This document shows, piece after piece, positions 44,733 to 53,674 of a stretch of DNA of 64,000 nt. A model generated the notes under the pieces. It made no database searches. It was not told the DNA's origin and was given only the letters and a program-made list of their open reading frames with translations. Source of the DNA: Treponema sp. (GTDB lineage Bacteria; Spirochaetota; Spirochaetia; Treponematales; Treponemataceae); NCBI GenBank assembly GCA_012520945.1, contig JAAYNH010000081.1, positions 55,882-119,881 of the forward strand, read 5' to 3'. The position numbers and the translations under genes were made by a program. Position 1 is the stretch's first letter. Each line of letters opens with the position of its first letter.

Positions 44733-46580
44733 TTAAGAGTTCAAACGTTTTTCCAAATCATCTAAGCATTCAACAAGTTCTTTTGGTAGATGTGAGCCAA
44801 ATTTAGGATAGTGATTTTCACGAACGTCTTTTACTTCTTTTAACCAACCTTCTTTGTCAACGGAAGTAATAGCAGGTAGTGTTTTTTTGTAATGATCGGC
44901 TAATCCGTCTGTGTTTATGGAACCTTCTTTTGGCATAAAGCCGATAGGTGTATCAATTGCATTATCTGCACCATTGCATCGGTCAAATATCCATGCAAGA
45001 ACGCGACTATTATCACTGTAACCCGGCCACATAAAACCGCCTGGCAAGTTTTTGTTATCATCGTCTTTTCGGAACCAGTTTACATAAAAGATTTTAGGTA
45101 ATTTATCTTGGTCTGCCTTTGCACCTAGTTTAATCCAGTGTGAAAAATAATCTCCCATATTGTATCCACAGAAAGGAAGAATGGCAAAAGGATCGCGTCG
45201 GATTTTTCCAACTTGACTTGCATCAATTGTTGAAGCAGCCGTAATTTCAGAACCTACGATTGAACCTAAAAATACTCCGTGATTCCAGTTGCGTGATTGA
45301 TGAACAAGAGGAACTGTGGAAGGACGGCGACCACCAAAAAGTATTGCAGAAATAGGTACGCCTTCAGGATTTTCCCATTCAGGAGCAATGCACGGACATT
45401 GTGCTGCAGGAGCAGTAAAGCGAGCGTTCGGATGAGCAAATTCTTCACCTTTAGGAGAAGTGTCTTTTGGAAGTGCATCGCGTGTGTTGCCTTTCCAATC
45501 AACTAATTTTCCCTTTGCAGGATAACCTATTTGTTCCCACCAAACATCGCCGTCTTCTGTAAGAGCACAGTTTGTAAAAATAGTATTTTTTTCTGCAGAA
45601 ATAAGTGCATTTTTATTTGATTCGGCTGAAGTTCCCGGTGCAACACCAAAGAAACCGGCTTCAGGGTTAATTGCATACAAGCGACCATCTTTGCCGAATT
45701 TCATCCAGGCTATATCATCACCGATTGTTTCAACTTTCCAGCCGGGAATAGTAGGAATGAGCATGGCAAGATTGGTTTTGCCACATGCTGAAGGAAATGC
45801 ACCGGTAATATATTTTACTTCGCCTTGTGGATTTGTAAGTTTTAATATAAGCATATGTTCTGCCAACCAGCCTTCATCGCGAGCAATTACTGAAGCAATT
45901 CGCAAAGCAAAACATTTTTTTCCTAGAAGTGCATTTCCGCCATAACCTGAGCCGTATGACCAAATGAGTCTTTCTTCAGGGAAATGACTAATATATTTAT
46001 TTTCTATATCTGCACAAGGCCAAATTCCGCCGTCTGTTTCACCTTCTGCTAGAGGTTTACCAACAGAATGGAGACAAGGAACAAATGTACCGTCTGTTCC
46101 AAGAACATCTAAAACTTTTGTTCCTACACGAGTCATGATATGCATATTTAATACAACATATTCGGAGTCTGTTAATTCAATACCGTTTTTAGAAATAGAG
46201 GAGCCAACCGGTCCCATACAAAAAGGAATAACATACATGGTGCGACCTTTCATGCAACCTGTGTAAAGTCCTGTCATCGTTGCTTTTAATTCATCGGGAT
46301 TAATCCAGTTATTTGTTGGTCCTGCAGCATCTTGCGTTTTTGAAGAAATAAATGTACGATTTTCAACGCGAGCAACGTCACTTGGAAGTGAACGGAATAG
46401 AAAACTGTTTGGTTTTTTTGCAAGTGGTGTAGCGAGTCCTGAGTCAACGCATTTTTTCATTAAGCGGTCATATTCAGCCTGTGAACCGTCGCAAACATAA
46501 ACGTCGTCAGGCTGACACATTTTTACAACTTCTTCGACCCAAGCCTTAATTTTTGGGTGTTTGATGTCATTAATTGTCAT
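44733..46580 (-). CDS. pckG: Phosphoenolpyruvate carboxykinase (GTP)
   Basis: Interconverts oxaloacetate plus GTP with phosphoenolpyruvate plus CO2 and GDP. In fermentative anaerobes it can run in the CO2-fixing direction toward C4 acids; that direction is inference here. The 615 aa match GTP-type enzymes. Visible motifs: [15 protein letters not shown] (P-loop with the hyper-reactive Cys), [20 protein letters not shown] (metal/oxaloacetate region), [13 protein letters not shown], and the guanine-pocket segment [17 protein letters not shown] lies upstream of ATG. A palindrome sits in the leader. Confidence 0.97.
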   Translation of the reverse strand: MTINDIKHPKIKAWVEEVVKMCQPDDVYVCDGSQAEYDRLMKKCVDSGLATPLAKKPNSFLFRSLPSDVARVENRTFISSKTQDAAGPTNNWINPDELKATMTGLYTGCMKGRTMYVIPFCMGPVGSSISKNGIELTDSEYVVLNMHIMTRVGTKVLDVLGTDGTFVPCLHSVGKPLAEGETDGGIWPCADIENKYISHFPEERLIWSYGSGYGGNALLGKKCFALRIASVIARDEGWLAEHMLILKLTNPQGEVKYITGAFPSACGKTNLAMLIPTIPGWKVETIGDDIAWMKFGKDGRLYAINPEAGFFGVAPGTSAESNKNALISAEKNTIFTNCALTEDGDVWWEQIGYPAKGKLVDWKGNTRDALPKDTSPKGEEFAHPNARFTAPAAQCPCIAPEWENPEGVPISAILFGGRRPSTVPLVHQSRNWNHGVFLGSIVGSEITAASTIDASQVGKIRRDPFAILPFCGYNMGDYFSHWIKLGAKADQDKLPKIFYVNWFRKDDDNKNLPGGFMWPGYSDNSRVLAWIFDRCNGADNAIDTPIGFMPKEGSINTDGLADHYKKTLPAITSVDKEGWLKEVKDVRENHYPKFGSHLPKELVECLDDLEKRLNS

Positions 46581-46597
46581 ATTAAACTCCTATAGCA

Positions 46598-46615
46598 TAG
46601 AGAAAATATTCTCTA
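46598..46615. promoter_or_regulatory. Palindrome in the pckG leader
   Basis: TAGAGAAAATATTCTCTA has 7-bp perfect arms and a 4-base centre. It lies between a promoter candidate (TTGATT, 16 bases, TACAAT on the minus strand) and the ribosome binding site. It could be an operator or an mRNA hairpin; nothing identifies a regulator. Confidence 0.4.
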
Positions 46616-46762
46616 AAACTCACAATTGTATATTATGAAAATTGTACAGAAAAATTGAAAAAAAATCAATATAACGTATAAATTAAGATTGCGTGAAAAT
46701 TGTTGTATGTAAATTGAAGTTGTGTTAATAATTGCACTTGTTATTGGAGAAAAGTAAAAAAA

Positions 46763-47149
46763 TTAAGCGGCAATATCTAAAATCATGCCAGGTTCAGGAC
46801 CAATTCCTGTTAAACCGAAAGGTGTCATATTTGCAGCATTTATTGCATTGGATATTTGATTTTGATAGTCATCTATGAGTGCATCTATTTGTGAGTTAGT
46901 TAAATCGGATGAAAGTTGAGGTTTTGTGACATCGGTTTTAATTTTTATAAGTTGGTCAATGAGTGTGTTCAAAATATTTATCTTATTGATGCTGATGCCA
47001 CCTTCATTATTCTGTGCAATGCCTGAAACATGTTCAAACTGTGCATAAATTACGTTACTTGGTTTTACAGGAACATATACTTTTCCCATACCACCTGAAA
47101 CATAATTAGAGTAAGAATGTGCATTGAATGAATGAACTTGTGTCGTCAT
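46763..47149 (-). CDS. Small protein of unknown function
   Basis: I do not recognise this 128-aa protein. There is no signal peptide or membrane segment. The N-terminal half (MTTQVHSFNAHSYSNYVSGG) is Ser/Tyr/Asn-rich, and the second half is helical with regular Ile/Leu spacing (INKINILNTLIDQLIKI). Ten or so terminal residues are hydrophobic (PGMILDIAA). A strong GGAGG site stands 8 bases before ATG. A sigma-28-like promoter may drive it, so it could belong to a motility or surface regulon. That is inference. Confidence 0.6.
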   Translation of the reverse strand: MTTQVHSFNAHSYSNYVSGGMGKVYVPVKPSNVIYAQFEHVSGIAQNNEGGISINKINILNTLIDQLIKIKTDVTKPQLSSDLTNSQIDALIDDYQNQISNAINAANMTPFGLTGIGPEPGMILDIAA

Positions 47150-47176
47150 AAAAGTTTCCTCCGAAAATCCTCTTAT

Positions 47177-47205
47177 TATTATTATCGGAAGAAAACGTAT
47201 AAGGC
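47177..47205 (-). promoter_or_regulatory. Sigma-28-like promoter candidate for the 128-aa gene
   Basis: On the minus strand TAAA, 16 bases, TCCGATAA (7 of 8 to GCCGATAA). The TAAA overlaps the stop codon of the upstream solute-binding gene. Spacing is one base longer than the usual 15. Confidence 0.35.
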
Positions 47206-47206
47206 T

Positions 47207-48466
47207 TTAGAAGTTCTTTTTATTCCAATCTGCTAAAAGCTCAGACATGGATTTGTGTGGGAAATCCTTAGATGTGTCTAAAGCGTCTTTCATATATGGT
47301 AAAATAACTTTTTCTTTAATATTGAGCCAGCGAGTGGGTAAAATGTTTGAAGTAGATAAATTTTGGCTTTGTGGAATATTGCGTAAAAGCATTGGATAAA
47401 ACAAAGGAAAAACACGTTCATTCACAAGCTTGTGTGAAGAAAATCCTCCGGCAATACCAAAAGTTGTAGTATTAAGTTTCATTGAAGATGTACGTTCTAA
47501 GAGTTTTTTTTGATTTTCTTCTTGCATAAACCAAATGATAAAACTTTCCGCTGCGTTGATATTTTTAGATTTATTATATATTCCAAGAGCAACAAAGTCA
47601 TCTTCAACAGGTAGAGTACCGTTTTCATGAATCCAGCGGAAATCCAAGCCTTGTGTTTTTTCTTTGCTAACGCCAAAAAGAACATCGCTGCGTATCAAAG
47701 CAAAAAGACAGTGTTGATTTGAAACAAGTTTGTATGCAGGTGTATACAGATATTTAAATTTAAAATCTTCTTCACATGAAGATGAGGTGTTAGCGTCAAC
47801 AGTCCATTGCTTCAAATAATTAACTGTGCTTGATAGAGCCATATTATTCCATGTCAAGTTATCGTTTTTTTCACCGAAATTTATACCGTGCAATTTTAAT
47901 GCAAGATACATAAATTCACTGTTCCAACTTGGAGCAAAACCCATTGCCGTGTAAAGACCGTTTTTATTTTGTTTATTGTAGGCGGAACCTATGGTTTGCA
48001 TTTCATCCATAGTAATTAAATATTGGTCGTGTAAAAGAGAGCGGTTTTTACTTGATAAAATTATGGCAGGTAAATTAAAGCTAACAGGTAAAAGATATAA
48101 ATGTGCATTAATTGTGCCGGCTTGTAACAAATCAGGATAAAAGTTGCGTCTGTCAAGTTGAAGTTGAGAAAAAAGATGATCTAATGTTAAAAAGTATTTT
48201 TTTGTATTTGAATTTTTAAGCCAAGACGCAATAACAATGTCAGGAGCAATTTCATCTTTAGGCACGGGAAAAGCAACTGCAGGATTTTCTTTGTAAACAA
48301 CAAGGAGACGCACACTTTTTTGCATTGAGTTATAAAGTTCTGCATACGAAACAAATTCGGTTTTGTCTGTCCATAAAATTACGGGCTTGTTTTGCTTTTC
48401 ACAACTTATATAAAAAAACAAAAAGAACAATGCAAAAAATATGACTGTACAAAAATGTTTTTTCAT
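47207..48466 (-). CDS. Extracellular solute-binding lipoprotein
   Basis: A 419-aa protein with a hydrophobic signal (FCTVIFFALFFLFFYISC) ending in a lipobox Cys. The fold resembles family 1 (carbohydrate-type) ABC substrate-binding proteins: an early strand VILWTDKTEF, PDIVIASWL, LYLLPVSFNLPAIILSS, and late NAAESFIIWFMQEENQKKLLE, the usual bacterial SBP helix. No permease or ATPase gene is next to it, so it either works with a distant transporter or has another sensing role. Its ATG lies 2 bases after the aminotransferase stop, without a clear own ribosome binding site, which points to translational coupling. Confidence 0.75.
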   Translation of the reverse strand: MKKHFCTVIFFALFFLFFYISCEKQNKPVILWTDKTEFVSYAELYNSMQKSVRLLVVYKENPAVAFPVPKDEIAPDIVIASWLKNSNTKKYFLTLDHLFSQLQLDRRNFYPDLLQAGTINAHLYLLPVSFNLPAIILSSKNRSLLHDQYLITMDEMQTIGSAYNKQNKNGLYTAMGFAPSWNSEFMYLALKLHGINFGEKNDNLTWNNMALSSTVNYLKQWTVDANTSSSCEEDFKFKYLYTPAYKLVSNQHCLFALIRSDVLFGVSKEKTQGLDFRWIHENGTLPVEDDFVALGIYNKSKNINAAESFIIWFMQEENQKKLLERTSSMKLNTTTFGIAGGFSSHKLVNERVFPLFYPMLLRNIPQSQNLSTSNILPTRWLNIKEKVILPYMKDALDTSKDFPHKSMSELLADWNKKNF

Positions 48467-48468
48467 AT

Positions 48469-49788
48469 TTATTTTTTTAAGCCTGCCAGTTCTTCAGCTG
48501 TTTCATAAATAGCATTATAAACAGGTTCAATATCGCGTTTGTCCAAACTTGAAAAAGCAATGCGTAAATGACTTGAGTCTATGGCAATTGTTCCTATTTG
48601 TTTTTTGTGAAGTAATTCTAAGCGTAGTTTTTCAGCATCCAAGCCATTTACAGTAAAACACATAAAATAACCGGAGTTAAAAGGCATTGGAGTGAGAATT
48701 GGATGACCTTTTTTAGTTTCAACAAATTCACGTGCTTTTTCATAACGACCTTTAAGAATATTTTTGAAAATAGTCTTTTCATTTTCGCGTTCAGGGTCAT
48801 CAAAAATCTTTAATAATATAGCTTGAGATGGAGTTGCACAACATGAAACCGAAGAACGAATTGCTCCCATCATCTTTTTTTCAAGTGCATCATAGTGTTT
48901 TTGTGTTAAATCTTTGCCGGCAAAAGTGATAAAACCGCAACGAAAGCCCCAAACATACTCTTCTTTTGTAGGTCCGTCTATTTTTACGGCTACAACATTT
49001 TTGTGAATGTCTGCTAAGTGTGCAAAAAGGCTTTCTTTTTCAATATTTTCTTCATAATCCAAACCAAAATAAGCATCATCACACCAAACCATGATTTTAG
49101 TGCCGGATTCTGCAACTTCTTTAATTACTTTACATATGGCTTTTGCTTCATCGGAAGTTGGTGAGTATCCTGAAGGATTTTGAGGAAAATTTAATATGAT
49201 TTTTATCATTCCGGTTTTAGACGCTTCTTCTTTCATGGCCTTTTCAAAAGTGGAAATATTAAAACCTCCGTTAAAGCCGTCACCATGAAACATTTGAAAT
49301 AGTTTTAATTTTGCAGATCGGCGAGTTTCAACTATTAACTGATAATTATCCCAAGAAGGGTCACATGCAAGTAAATTTTCATCAATGGATAAAAATAAGT
49401 CTGCAAGATATGAAATACCGGCTGTTAAGCCCGGTACAACAATGGGTGTGGAAAAGTTTTTATTTTTTATGGATGGATTTTTTTCGATAATACTTTCTTT
49501 CCAATATTCGCGCAACTTAGGTAAACCTGCTGTTGGAGCATATGCAACGGATTCGGTTGTGGTTAAGCGAGGAAGTTGACGTACAACACTTGGCAAAGTA
49601 ACGGGAAGTCCTTCATTCATTGTTACTCCGATTGTTGCATTTGCTTTATGACCATGTTGTTTTGCTTCTGCTCCTTGTGAAATAATGCCACGTGGAAAAT
49701 ACATACGCATACCAATGTCCGAGAACAATTCAAAAATAGTTGCTTCTTTTAGAATATCATTTAATTCTTGAGCTAAAGGATTTATCAT
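48469..49788 (-). CDS. PLP-dependent aminotransferase, class I/II
   Basis: A cytosolic fold-type I aminotransferase of 439 aa. The landmarks are an N-terminal glycine-rich SVVRQLPRL region and YAPTAGLPKLREYW, then NFPQNPSGYSP (the Asn that contacts PLP), WCDDAYFGLDYEE (Asp and Tyr contacting the cofactor) and the PTKEEYVWGFRCGFI segment. In that last segment Lys is the likely Schiff-base residue and Arg binds the substrate carboxylate. Substrate specificity cannot be read. There is no ribosome binding site; the -10 box of the preceding promoter is only 9 bases from ATG. Confidence 0.85.
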   Translation of the reverse strand: MINPLAQELNDILKEATIFELFSDIGMRMYFPRGIISQGAEAKQHGHKANATIGVTMNEGLPVTLPSVVRQLPRLTTTESVAYAPTAGLPKLREYWKESIIEKNPSIKNKNFSTPIVVPGLTAGISYLADLFLSIDENLLACDPSWDNYQLIVETRRSAKLKLFQMFHGDGFNGGFNISTFEKAMKEEASKTGMIKIILNFPQNPSGYSPTSDEAKAICKVIKEVAESGTKIMVWCDDAYFGLDYEENIEKESLFAHLADIHKNVVAVKIDGPTKEEYVWGFRCGFITFAGKDLTQKHYDALEKKMMGAIRSSVSCCATPSQAILLKIFDDPERENEKTIFKNILKGRYEKAREFVETKKGHPILTPMPFNSGYFMCFTVNGLDAEKLRLELLHKKQIGTIAIDSSHLRIAFSSLDKRDIEPVYNAIYETAEELAGLKK

Positions 49789-49797
49789 AGTTTTAAA

Positions 49798-49826
49798 AGT
49801 ATATAGAATTTTTAATTTTTTTTCTA
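49798..49826 (-). promoter_or_regulatory. Aminotransferase promoter with near-zero leader
   Basis: On the minus strand: TAGAAA (49826-49821), 17-base spacer, TATACT (49803-49798), 9 bases to ATG. The predicted mRNA leader is at most 2-3 bases. Related to, but not identical with, the 6-base arrangement seen elsewhere. Confidence 0.45.
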
Positions 49827-49947
49827 CTAAAATACTTAAATAATTATGATTATTAACATATTTTAATATTTAAAGAAATTATTAAGAAGTTTTTCTTATG
49901 CACTTTCAATACTTTTTAGATATTTTAATGTAAATTTATTAAAACTA

Positions 49948-49962
49948 TGATATACTTAAAAT
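49948..49962 (+). promoter_or_regulatory. Extended -10 promoter predicting a leaderless dehydrogenase mRNA
   Basis: TGA-TATACT (box 49951-49956) is an extended -10 element, followed by 6 bases and ATG at 49963. No good -35 is seen, which extended -10 promoters tolerate. Confidence 0.5.
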
Positions 49963-50865
49963 ATGTTTAAGAAATTAGTTGCTATAGAACCTATTAGTTT
50001 AGTGGAAGAAGCCGAAAAAAAATTAAAAGATTATGCACAAATTGTGCATATGTATGATGACATTCCTGCAGATGATGATGAAATTGTGAAACGCATTGGA
50101 GATGCGGATGCTGTTTTATTAAGTTATACATCAAGATTGGAAAAGAATGTTTTGGAAAGATGCCCTAACGTAAAATATGTGGGAATGTGTTGTTCGCTTT
50201 ATTCACCTGAAAGTGCAAATGTGGACATTCGTTATTGTGAAAGCCGTGGTATTAAAGTAACGGGAATTCGTGATTATGGAGATGAAGGTGTTGTCGAATA
50301 TGTTATAAGCGAATTAGTTAGAGCTTTGCACGGTTTTGAGAAGGGAATAAAGCCGTGGTTTGGCATACCTTCTGAAATTACCGGATTAAACTGTGGCATT
50401 GTTGGACTTGGAAAGTCAGGAGGAATGATTGCTGACGCACTTAAATTTTTTGGTGCAAACATCAGTTATTTTGCTAGAAGCTCAAAACCGGAAGCTAAAG
50501 CAAAAGGTTATGCTTTTTTACCATTAGATGAGTTATTGGAGAAAAGTGATGTTGTTTTTTGTTGCTTGAATAGAAATGTCGTTTTACTACATGAAGCGGA
50601 ATTTGAAAAATTAGGTAGTGGAAAAATGCTTTTTAACACAGGCCTTTCTCCTGCTTGGGATGAAAAACCTTTTATAAAATGGCTTGATGAAAAAGATGAG
50701 CAAGGTAATTATATAAATAGATGTTTTTGTGACACACTTGGTGCTTTGGGTAACAAAAAACTTTTACTTCATGGTGCTGTTCGTTGTATGCAGGTGAGTA
50801 CGGGTAGAACGATGCAAGCTTTTGTAAGATTGAGCGAAAAGGTTTTAGCAAATATTCCAAAGTAA
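49963..50865 (+). CDS. Divergent 2-hydroxyacid dehydrogenase-family protein
   Basis: A 300-aa cytosolic protein with the layout of D-isomer-specific 2-hydroxyacid dehydrogenases: an N-terminal flavodoxin-like half (DAVLLSYTSRLEKNVLERCPNVKYVG, in parts), VVEYVISELVRALHG, and the NAD-binding GIVGLGKSGG loop followed by an aromatic/Arg ending (YFARSS). The usual NxxRGxxVDE catalytic-Arg segment is replaced by NTGLSPAWDEKPF, without Arg. No standard TPHxA catalytic His motif follows either. It may therefore bind NAD without the classical activity, or use a different chemistry. It converges on the DUF1846 gene across a GC-rich structured element. Confidence 0.75.
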   Translation: MFKKLVAIEPISLVEEAEKKLKDYAQIVHMYDDIPADDDEIVKRIGDADAVLLSYTSRLEKNVLERCPNVKYVGMCCSLYSPESANVDIRYCESRGIKVTGIRDYGDEGVVEYVISELVRALHGFEKGIKPWFGIPSEITGLNCGIVGLGKSGGMIADALKFFGANISYFARSSKPEAKAKGYAFLPLDELLEKSDVVFCCLNRNVVLLHEAEFEKLGSGKMLFNTGLSPAWDEKPFIKWLDEKDEQGNYINRCFCDTLGALGNKKLLLHGAVRCMQVSTGRTMQAFVRLSEKVLANIPK

Positions 50866-50879
50866 AGATGATAGCGATG

Positions 50880-51007
50880 CGTTAGTGATTGTAGCACCTT
50901 TAGTCCCAACACTTTAGTGTTGGGATGAGCGGCGGTTAGTCCGCGAAGTGCGAAATGAACGCCGGAAGTGAGCATTAAAGCGAACGACGGAACGCCCAAA
51001 GGTCGTT
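50880..51007. repeat. GC-rich multi-hairpin intergenic element
   Basis: About 125 bases that are far more GC-rich than their surroundings. The first hairpin (50904-50925) has a 9-bp stem with arms TCCCAACAC/GTGTTGGGA. A second, 50930-50964, pairs CGGCG with CGCCG and has a bulged G next to pairing TT/AA. A third pairs AACGAC (50983-50988) with GTCGTT (51002-51007) and reaches into the DUF1846 stop codon. It lies exactly between two convergent genes. It resembles REP-like or other repetitive elements in composition. No second copy was seen in this window. Confidence 0.6.
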
Positions 51008-52478
51008 AAATTTTTTTTCGTTTTTTAACAGGTTCGCTTGTAAACTGAATGCCGAGTCTTTTGAATATTTTTTTGTCAACTTCGGAGAGCATGACTGTTG
51101 TGTGCACTTGGCAATCACGTAAGCGCGGGAGTTGTTCAATGGCGATTTTTGCGTTGGTATTTGTTAGGCTTGCAATGGAAAGTGCGACTAAAACTTCATC
51201 GGAGTGGAGGCGTGGATTTTTACCTGCCAGATATTTGATTTTTAGTTCCTGCACCGGTTCGATTGTGTCGGCCGCTAAAAGATGAATTTGTCTGTCGATG
51301 CCTCCTAAATGTTTTAAGGCGTTTAAGAGTAAGGCGGCAGCTGCTCCCAAAAGTTTTGATGTTTTGGATGTGATGATTGTTCCGTCGTCGAGTTCAATTG
51401 CGGCGGACGGTGTACCTGTTTCATTTGCAATTTCTTTTGCGGCAACTGTAACTTTTCGTTCATCTGTGCTTATTTGTGCCTGTTTCATGAGTAGTTCTAT
51501 TTTATATACTTCGCTTTCGGGAGCTTTGTCATTTGCAAAGCGTTCCAATGTTGCATAGTAGCGACGTATGATTTCCATGCGACTTGCTTGGCAACAAATT
51601 TTGTCGTCTATGATGCAGTTGCCTGCCATATTTACGCCCATGTCGGTTGGAGATTTGTATGGATTTTCGCCGTAAATACCTTCGAAAATTGCTGTTAGTA
51701 CAGGAAATATTTCTATGTCACGATTGTAATTCACTGTTGTTTCGCCATACGCTTCTAAATGAAAAGGGTCAATCATGTTAACATCATTTAAATCTGCTGT
51801 GGCCGCTTCATATGCTAAATTTACAGGATGTTTAAGCGGTAAGTTCCAAATTGGAAATGTTTCAAATTTTGCATATCCTGCTTTTATGCCTCTTTTGTTA
51901 TCGTGATAAAGTTGTGAAAGGCATGCGGCCATTTTTCCGCTACCTGAGCCAGGGGACGTGATGACAACGAGGGGGCGAGTTGTTTCAATGTAGTCATTTT
52001 TGCCATAGCCTTCGTCACTGTCGATAAGAGCAACATTTGCAGGATATCCTTCAATTGTGTAATGAAAGTATGCTTTTATGTCCAGATTTTCCAAGCGCGT
52101 CTTAAATGTATTTGCGGCGGTTTGACCTGAATAATGTGTTATGACAACAGAGCTAACAAATAAGCCACGTGCTGTAAATTCGTTACGGAGGCGTAATACG
52201 TCCATGTCATATGTAATGCCCAAGTCGCCGCGAACTTTGTTTTTTTCAATGTCTGTGGCACTGATAACAATTACTATTTCTGCATAATCTGCAAGCTGCA
52301 TGAGCATTTTTAGTTTGCTGTCCGGCTCAAAGCCCGGTAAAACGCGAGCAGCATGAAAGTCATCAAATAATTTGCCACCAAATTCCAAATATAGCTTATT
52401 ATCAAATTTTTTGATGCGTTGCTTGATGTGTTCGGATTGCATTATTAAATATTTATCGTTATCAAAACCCATTTTCAT
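51006..52478 (-). CDS. DUF1846 domain protein
   Basis: A 490-aa cytosolic protein of the DUF1846 family, whose biochemical role is not established to my knowledge. It begins MKMGFDNDKYLIMQSEHIKQR, the usual family start, with GGGG 6 bases before this ATG; the frame could open 12 bases earlier. Visible segments include VVITSPGSGSGKMAACLSQL (a phosphate-loop-like GSGSGK), GIKAGYAKFETFPIWNLPL and HPVNLAYEAATADL, all typical of the family. It ends in a Lys/Arg run. The neighbouring 2-hydroxyacid dehydrogenase upstream is probably a separate unit because this gene has its own promoter. Confidence 0.85.
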   Translation of the reverse strand: MKMGFDNDKYLIMQSEHIKQRIKKFDNKLYLEFGGKLFDDFHAARVLPGFEPDSKLKMLMQLADYAEIVIVISATDIEKNKVRGDLGITYDMDVLRLRNEFTARGLFVSSVVITHYSGQTAANTFKTRLENLDIKAYFHYTIEGYPANVALIDSDEGYGKNDYIETTRPLVVITSPGSGSGKMAACLSQLYHDNKRGIKAGYAKFETFPIWNLPLKHPVNLAYEAATADLNDVNMIDPFHLEAYGETTVNYNRDIEIFPVLTAIFEGIYGENPYKSPTDMGVNMAGNCIIDDKICCQASRMEIIRRYYATLERFANDKAPESEVYKIELLMKQAQISTDERKVTVAAKEIANETGTPSAAIELDDGTIITSKTSKLLGAAAALLLNALKHLGGIDRQIHLLAADTIEPVQELKIKYLAGKNPRLHSDEVLVALSIASLTNTNAKIAIEQLPRLRDCQVHTTVMLSEVDKKIFKRLGIQFTSEPVKKRKKI

Positions 52479-52502
52479 AAAAATCCCCATACCTTAGATA
52501 CG

Positions 52503-52531
52503 ATTATATCATAAAGAAAAATTTATATAAA
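52503..52531 (-). promoter_or_regulatory. DUF1846 gene promoter
   Basis: On the minus strand an extended -10, TGA-TATAAT (box 52508-52503), with TTTATA 17 bases upstream as a weak -35. The leader is about 20 bases and includes the GGGG site. Confidence 0.5.
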
Positions 52532-52583
52532 GCAAATTATTTGTGAAAATTTATATTAAATGCTTAAAATTTTGTGTTAAATT

Positions 52584-53546
52584 TTATTTTCTATATCCTG
52601 TTGTAAAGTCTACTTCATTAATCATGGTTTTGTTATTAAAAAAGTTATCGATGTTTTGGCAAGCAATATTTACAATATTGTCCATTGTTTCATTCAAATG
52701 AAATCCGCCGGAAATATGAGGGGTCAAAACTAAATTCGGCAAGCTCCAAAGAGGAGAAGATGCCGGTAGTGGTTCAGGAGTTGTTACATCAATGCTTGCC
52801 GCCGCTATGACATGGTTTTTCAGTGCGTAATATAGTGCGTCCTGATCAACTGCGGAACCGCGTCCTGTATTTAGAAAAACGGCGGATTTTTTCATAAGAG
52901 AAAAACGCCTAGCAGTGAAAAACTTTTCAGTGTCTACTGTTCCCGGCAAAATGCTTGCAACAATGTCTGCACGTGGTAAAAGGTTATCAATTTCATCACT
53001 AAGGTGTAATTCATCAAGGAAGGCGGGTTTTGTAAACGCTCGGCGTCTAACTCCAATAGTATAAGAGCCTAAAAGTTTGACTAGTTTTGCGTAGTGTAAT
53101 CCAATGTCGCCTGCACCGATGATTAAGACTGTTGCGTCTTTTAGGCTTGAAACGCTACCGAATTTTTTCCAAGATGATTTGTTTTGATTGTCACGGTAAA
53201 GGTGCAAATTTTTAATTATCATTAATGTTGTGGCTAGCATATGTTCGCTAACTGCTGTTCCGTAAGCTCCTGTGGCATTTGTTAAAATGGTTCCTTCAGG
53301 TAAAATCCCCTTAGCAATATATTGGTCTGTGCCTGCAGAATTTGTTTGCAACCATTTTACCTTTGTGGCGTTTTGGAAAAAATCGGGATTTGCATTTCCT
53401 ATAACGCAGCCCGAGTTTTGTACATCAGCTTCCGTAACGTTTTCATAAGAAGAAAAGACGATATTTGCGTTAACTTTTTTAGCTGCTTGTTGAAGTTGTT
53501 TTTTTTGATTTTCATTAATGGGCAAAACCGATAATATTTGTTTCAT
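52584..53546 (-). CDS. D-2-hydroxyacid dehydrogenase
   Basis: An NAD(P)-dependent 2-hydroxyacid/2-ketoacid oxidoreductase of 320 aa. The start at 53546 (MKQILSVLPINENQKK) is preferred; the frame continues upstream to 53597, but that extension covers the promoter. The catalytic set is complete: NTGRGSAVDQDAL (Arg), TPEPLPASSPLW (Glu) and LTPHISGG (His), plus Rossmann GAGDIGLHYAKL. Substrate unknown; related enzymes act on glyoxylate, hydroxypyruvate, lactate or phosphoglycerate. It lacks a ribosome binding site. Confidence 0.88.
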   Translation of the reverse strand: MKQILSVLPINENQKKQLQQAAKKVNANIVFSSYENVTEADVQNSGCVIGNANPDFFQNATKVKWLQTNSAGTDQYIAKGILPEGTILTNATGAYGTAVSEHMLATTLMIIKNLHLYRDNQNKSSWKKFGSVSSLKDATVLIIGAGDIGLHYAKLVKLLGSYTIGVRRRAFTKPAFLDELHLSDEIDNLLPRADIVASILPGTVDTEKFFTARRFSLMKKSAVFLNTGRGSAVDQDALYYALKNHVIAAASIDVTTPEPLPASSPLWSLPNLVLTPHISGGFHLNETMDNIVNIACQNIDNFFNNKTMINEVDFTTGYRK

Positions 53547-53581
53547 AAAACTAAGATAACATAAAATAAAAAAGTTGTCAT
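53547..53581 (-). promoter_or_regulatory. Dehydrogenase promoter predicting a leaderless mRNA
   Basis: On the minus strand: ATGACA (53581-53576), 17-base spacer, TATCTT (53558-53553), 6 bases, ATG at 53546. The -35 matches TTGACA at 5 of 6 positions. Confidence 0.5.
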
Positions 53582-53674
53582 CAAAAATAATTTGCACATA
53601 TAAAATGGATAGATAAAATATGATATGTAAAAAATTAGCTGTAAAATTTTGATAAAAGATTTATTCTAAAAAGA

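Noticed and set aside
50880..51007. Integron attC site
   Set aside because: A GTTRRRY-like end exists, but no matching RYYYAAC end at the proper position and no integrase or cassette array is seen; kept only as an unexplained structured element.
53598..53674. Small gene between the dehydrogenase and gdhA
   Set aside because: Only AT-rich sequence with no usable open frame or ribosome binding site.
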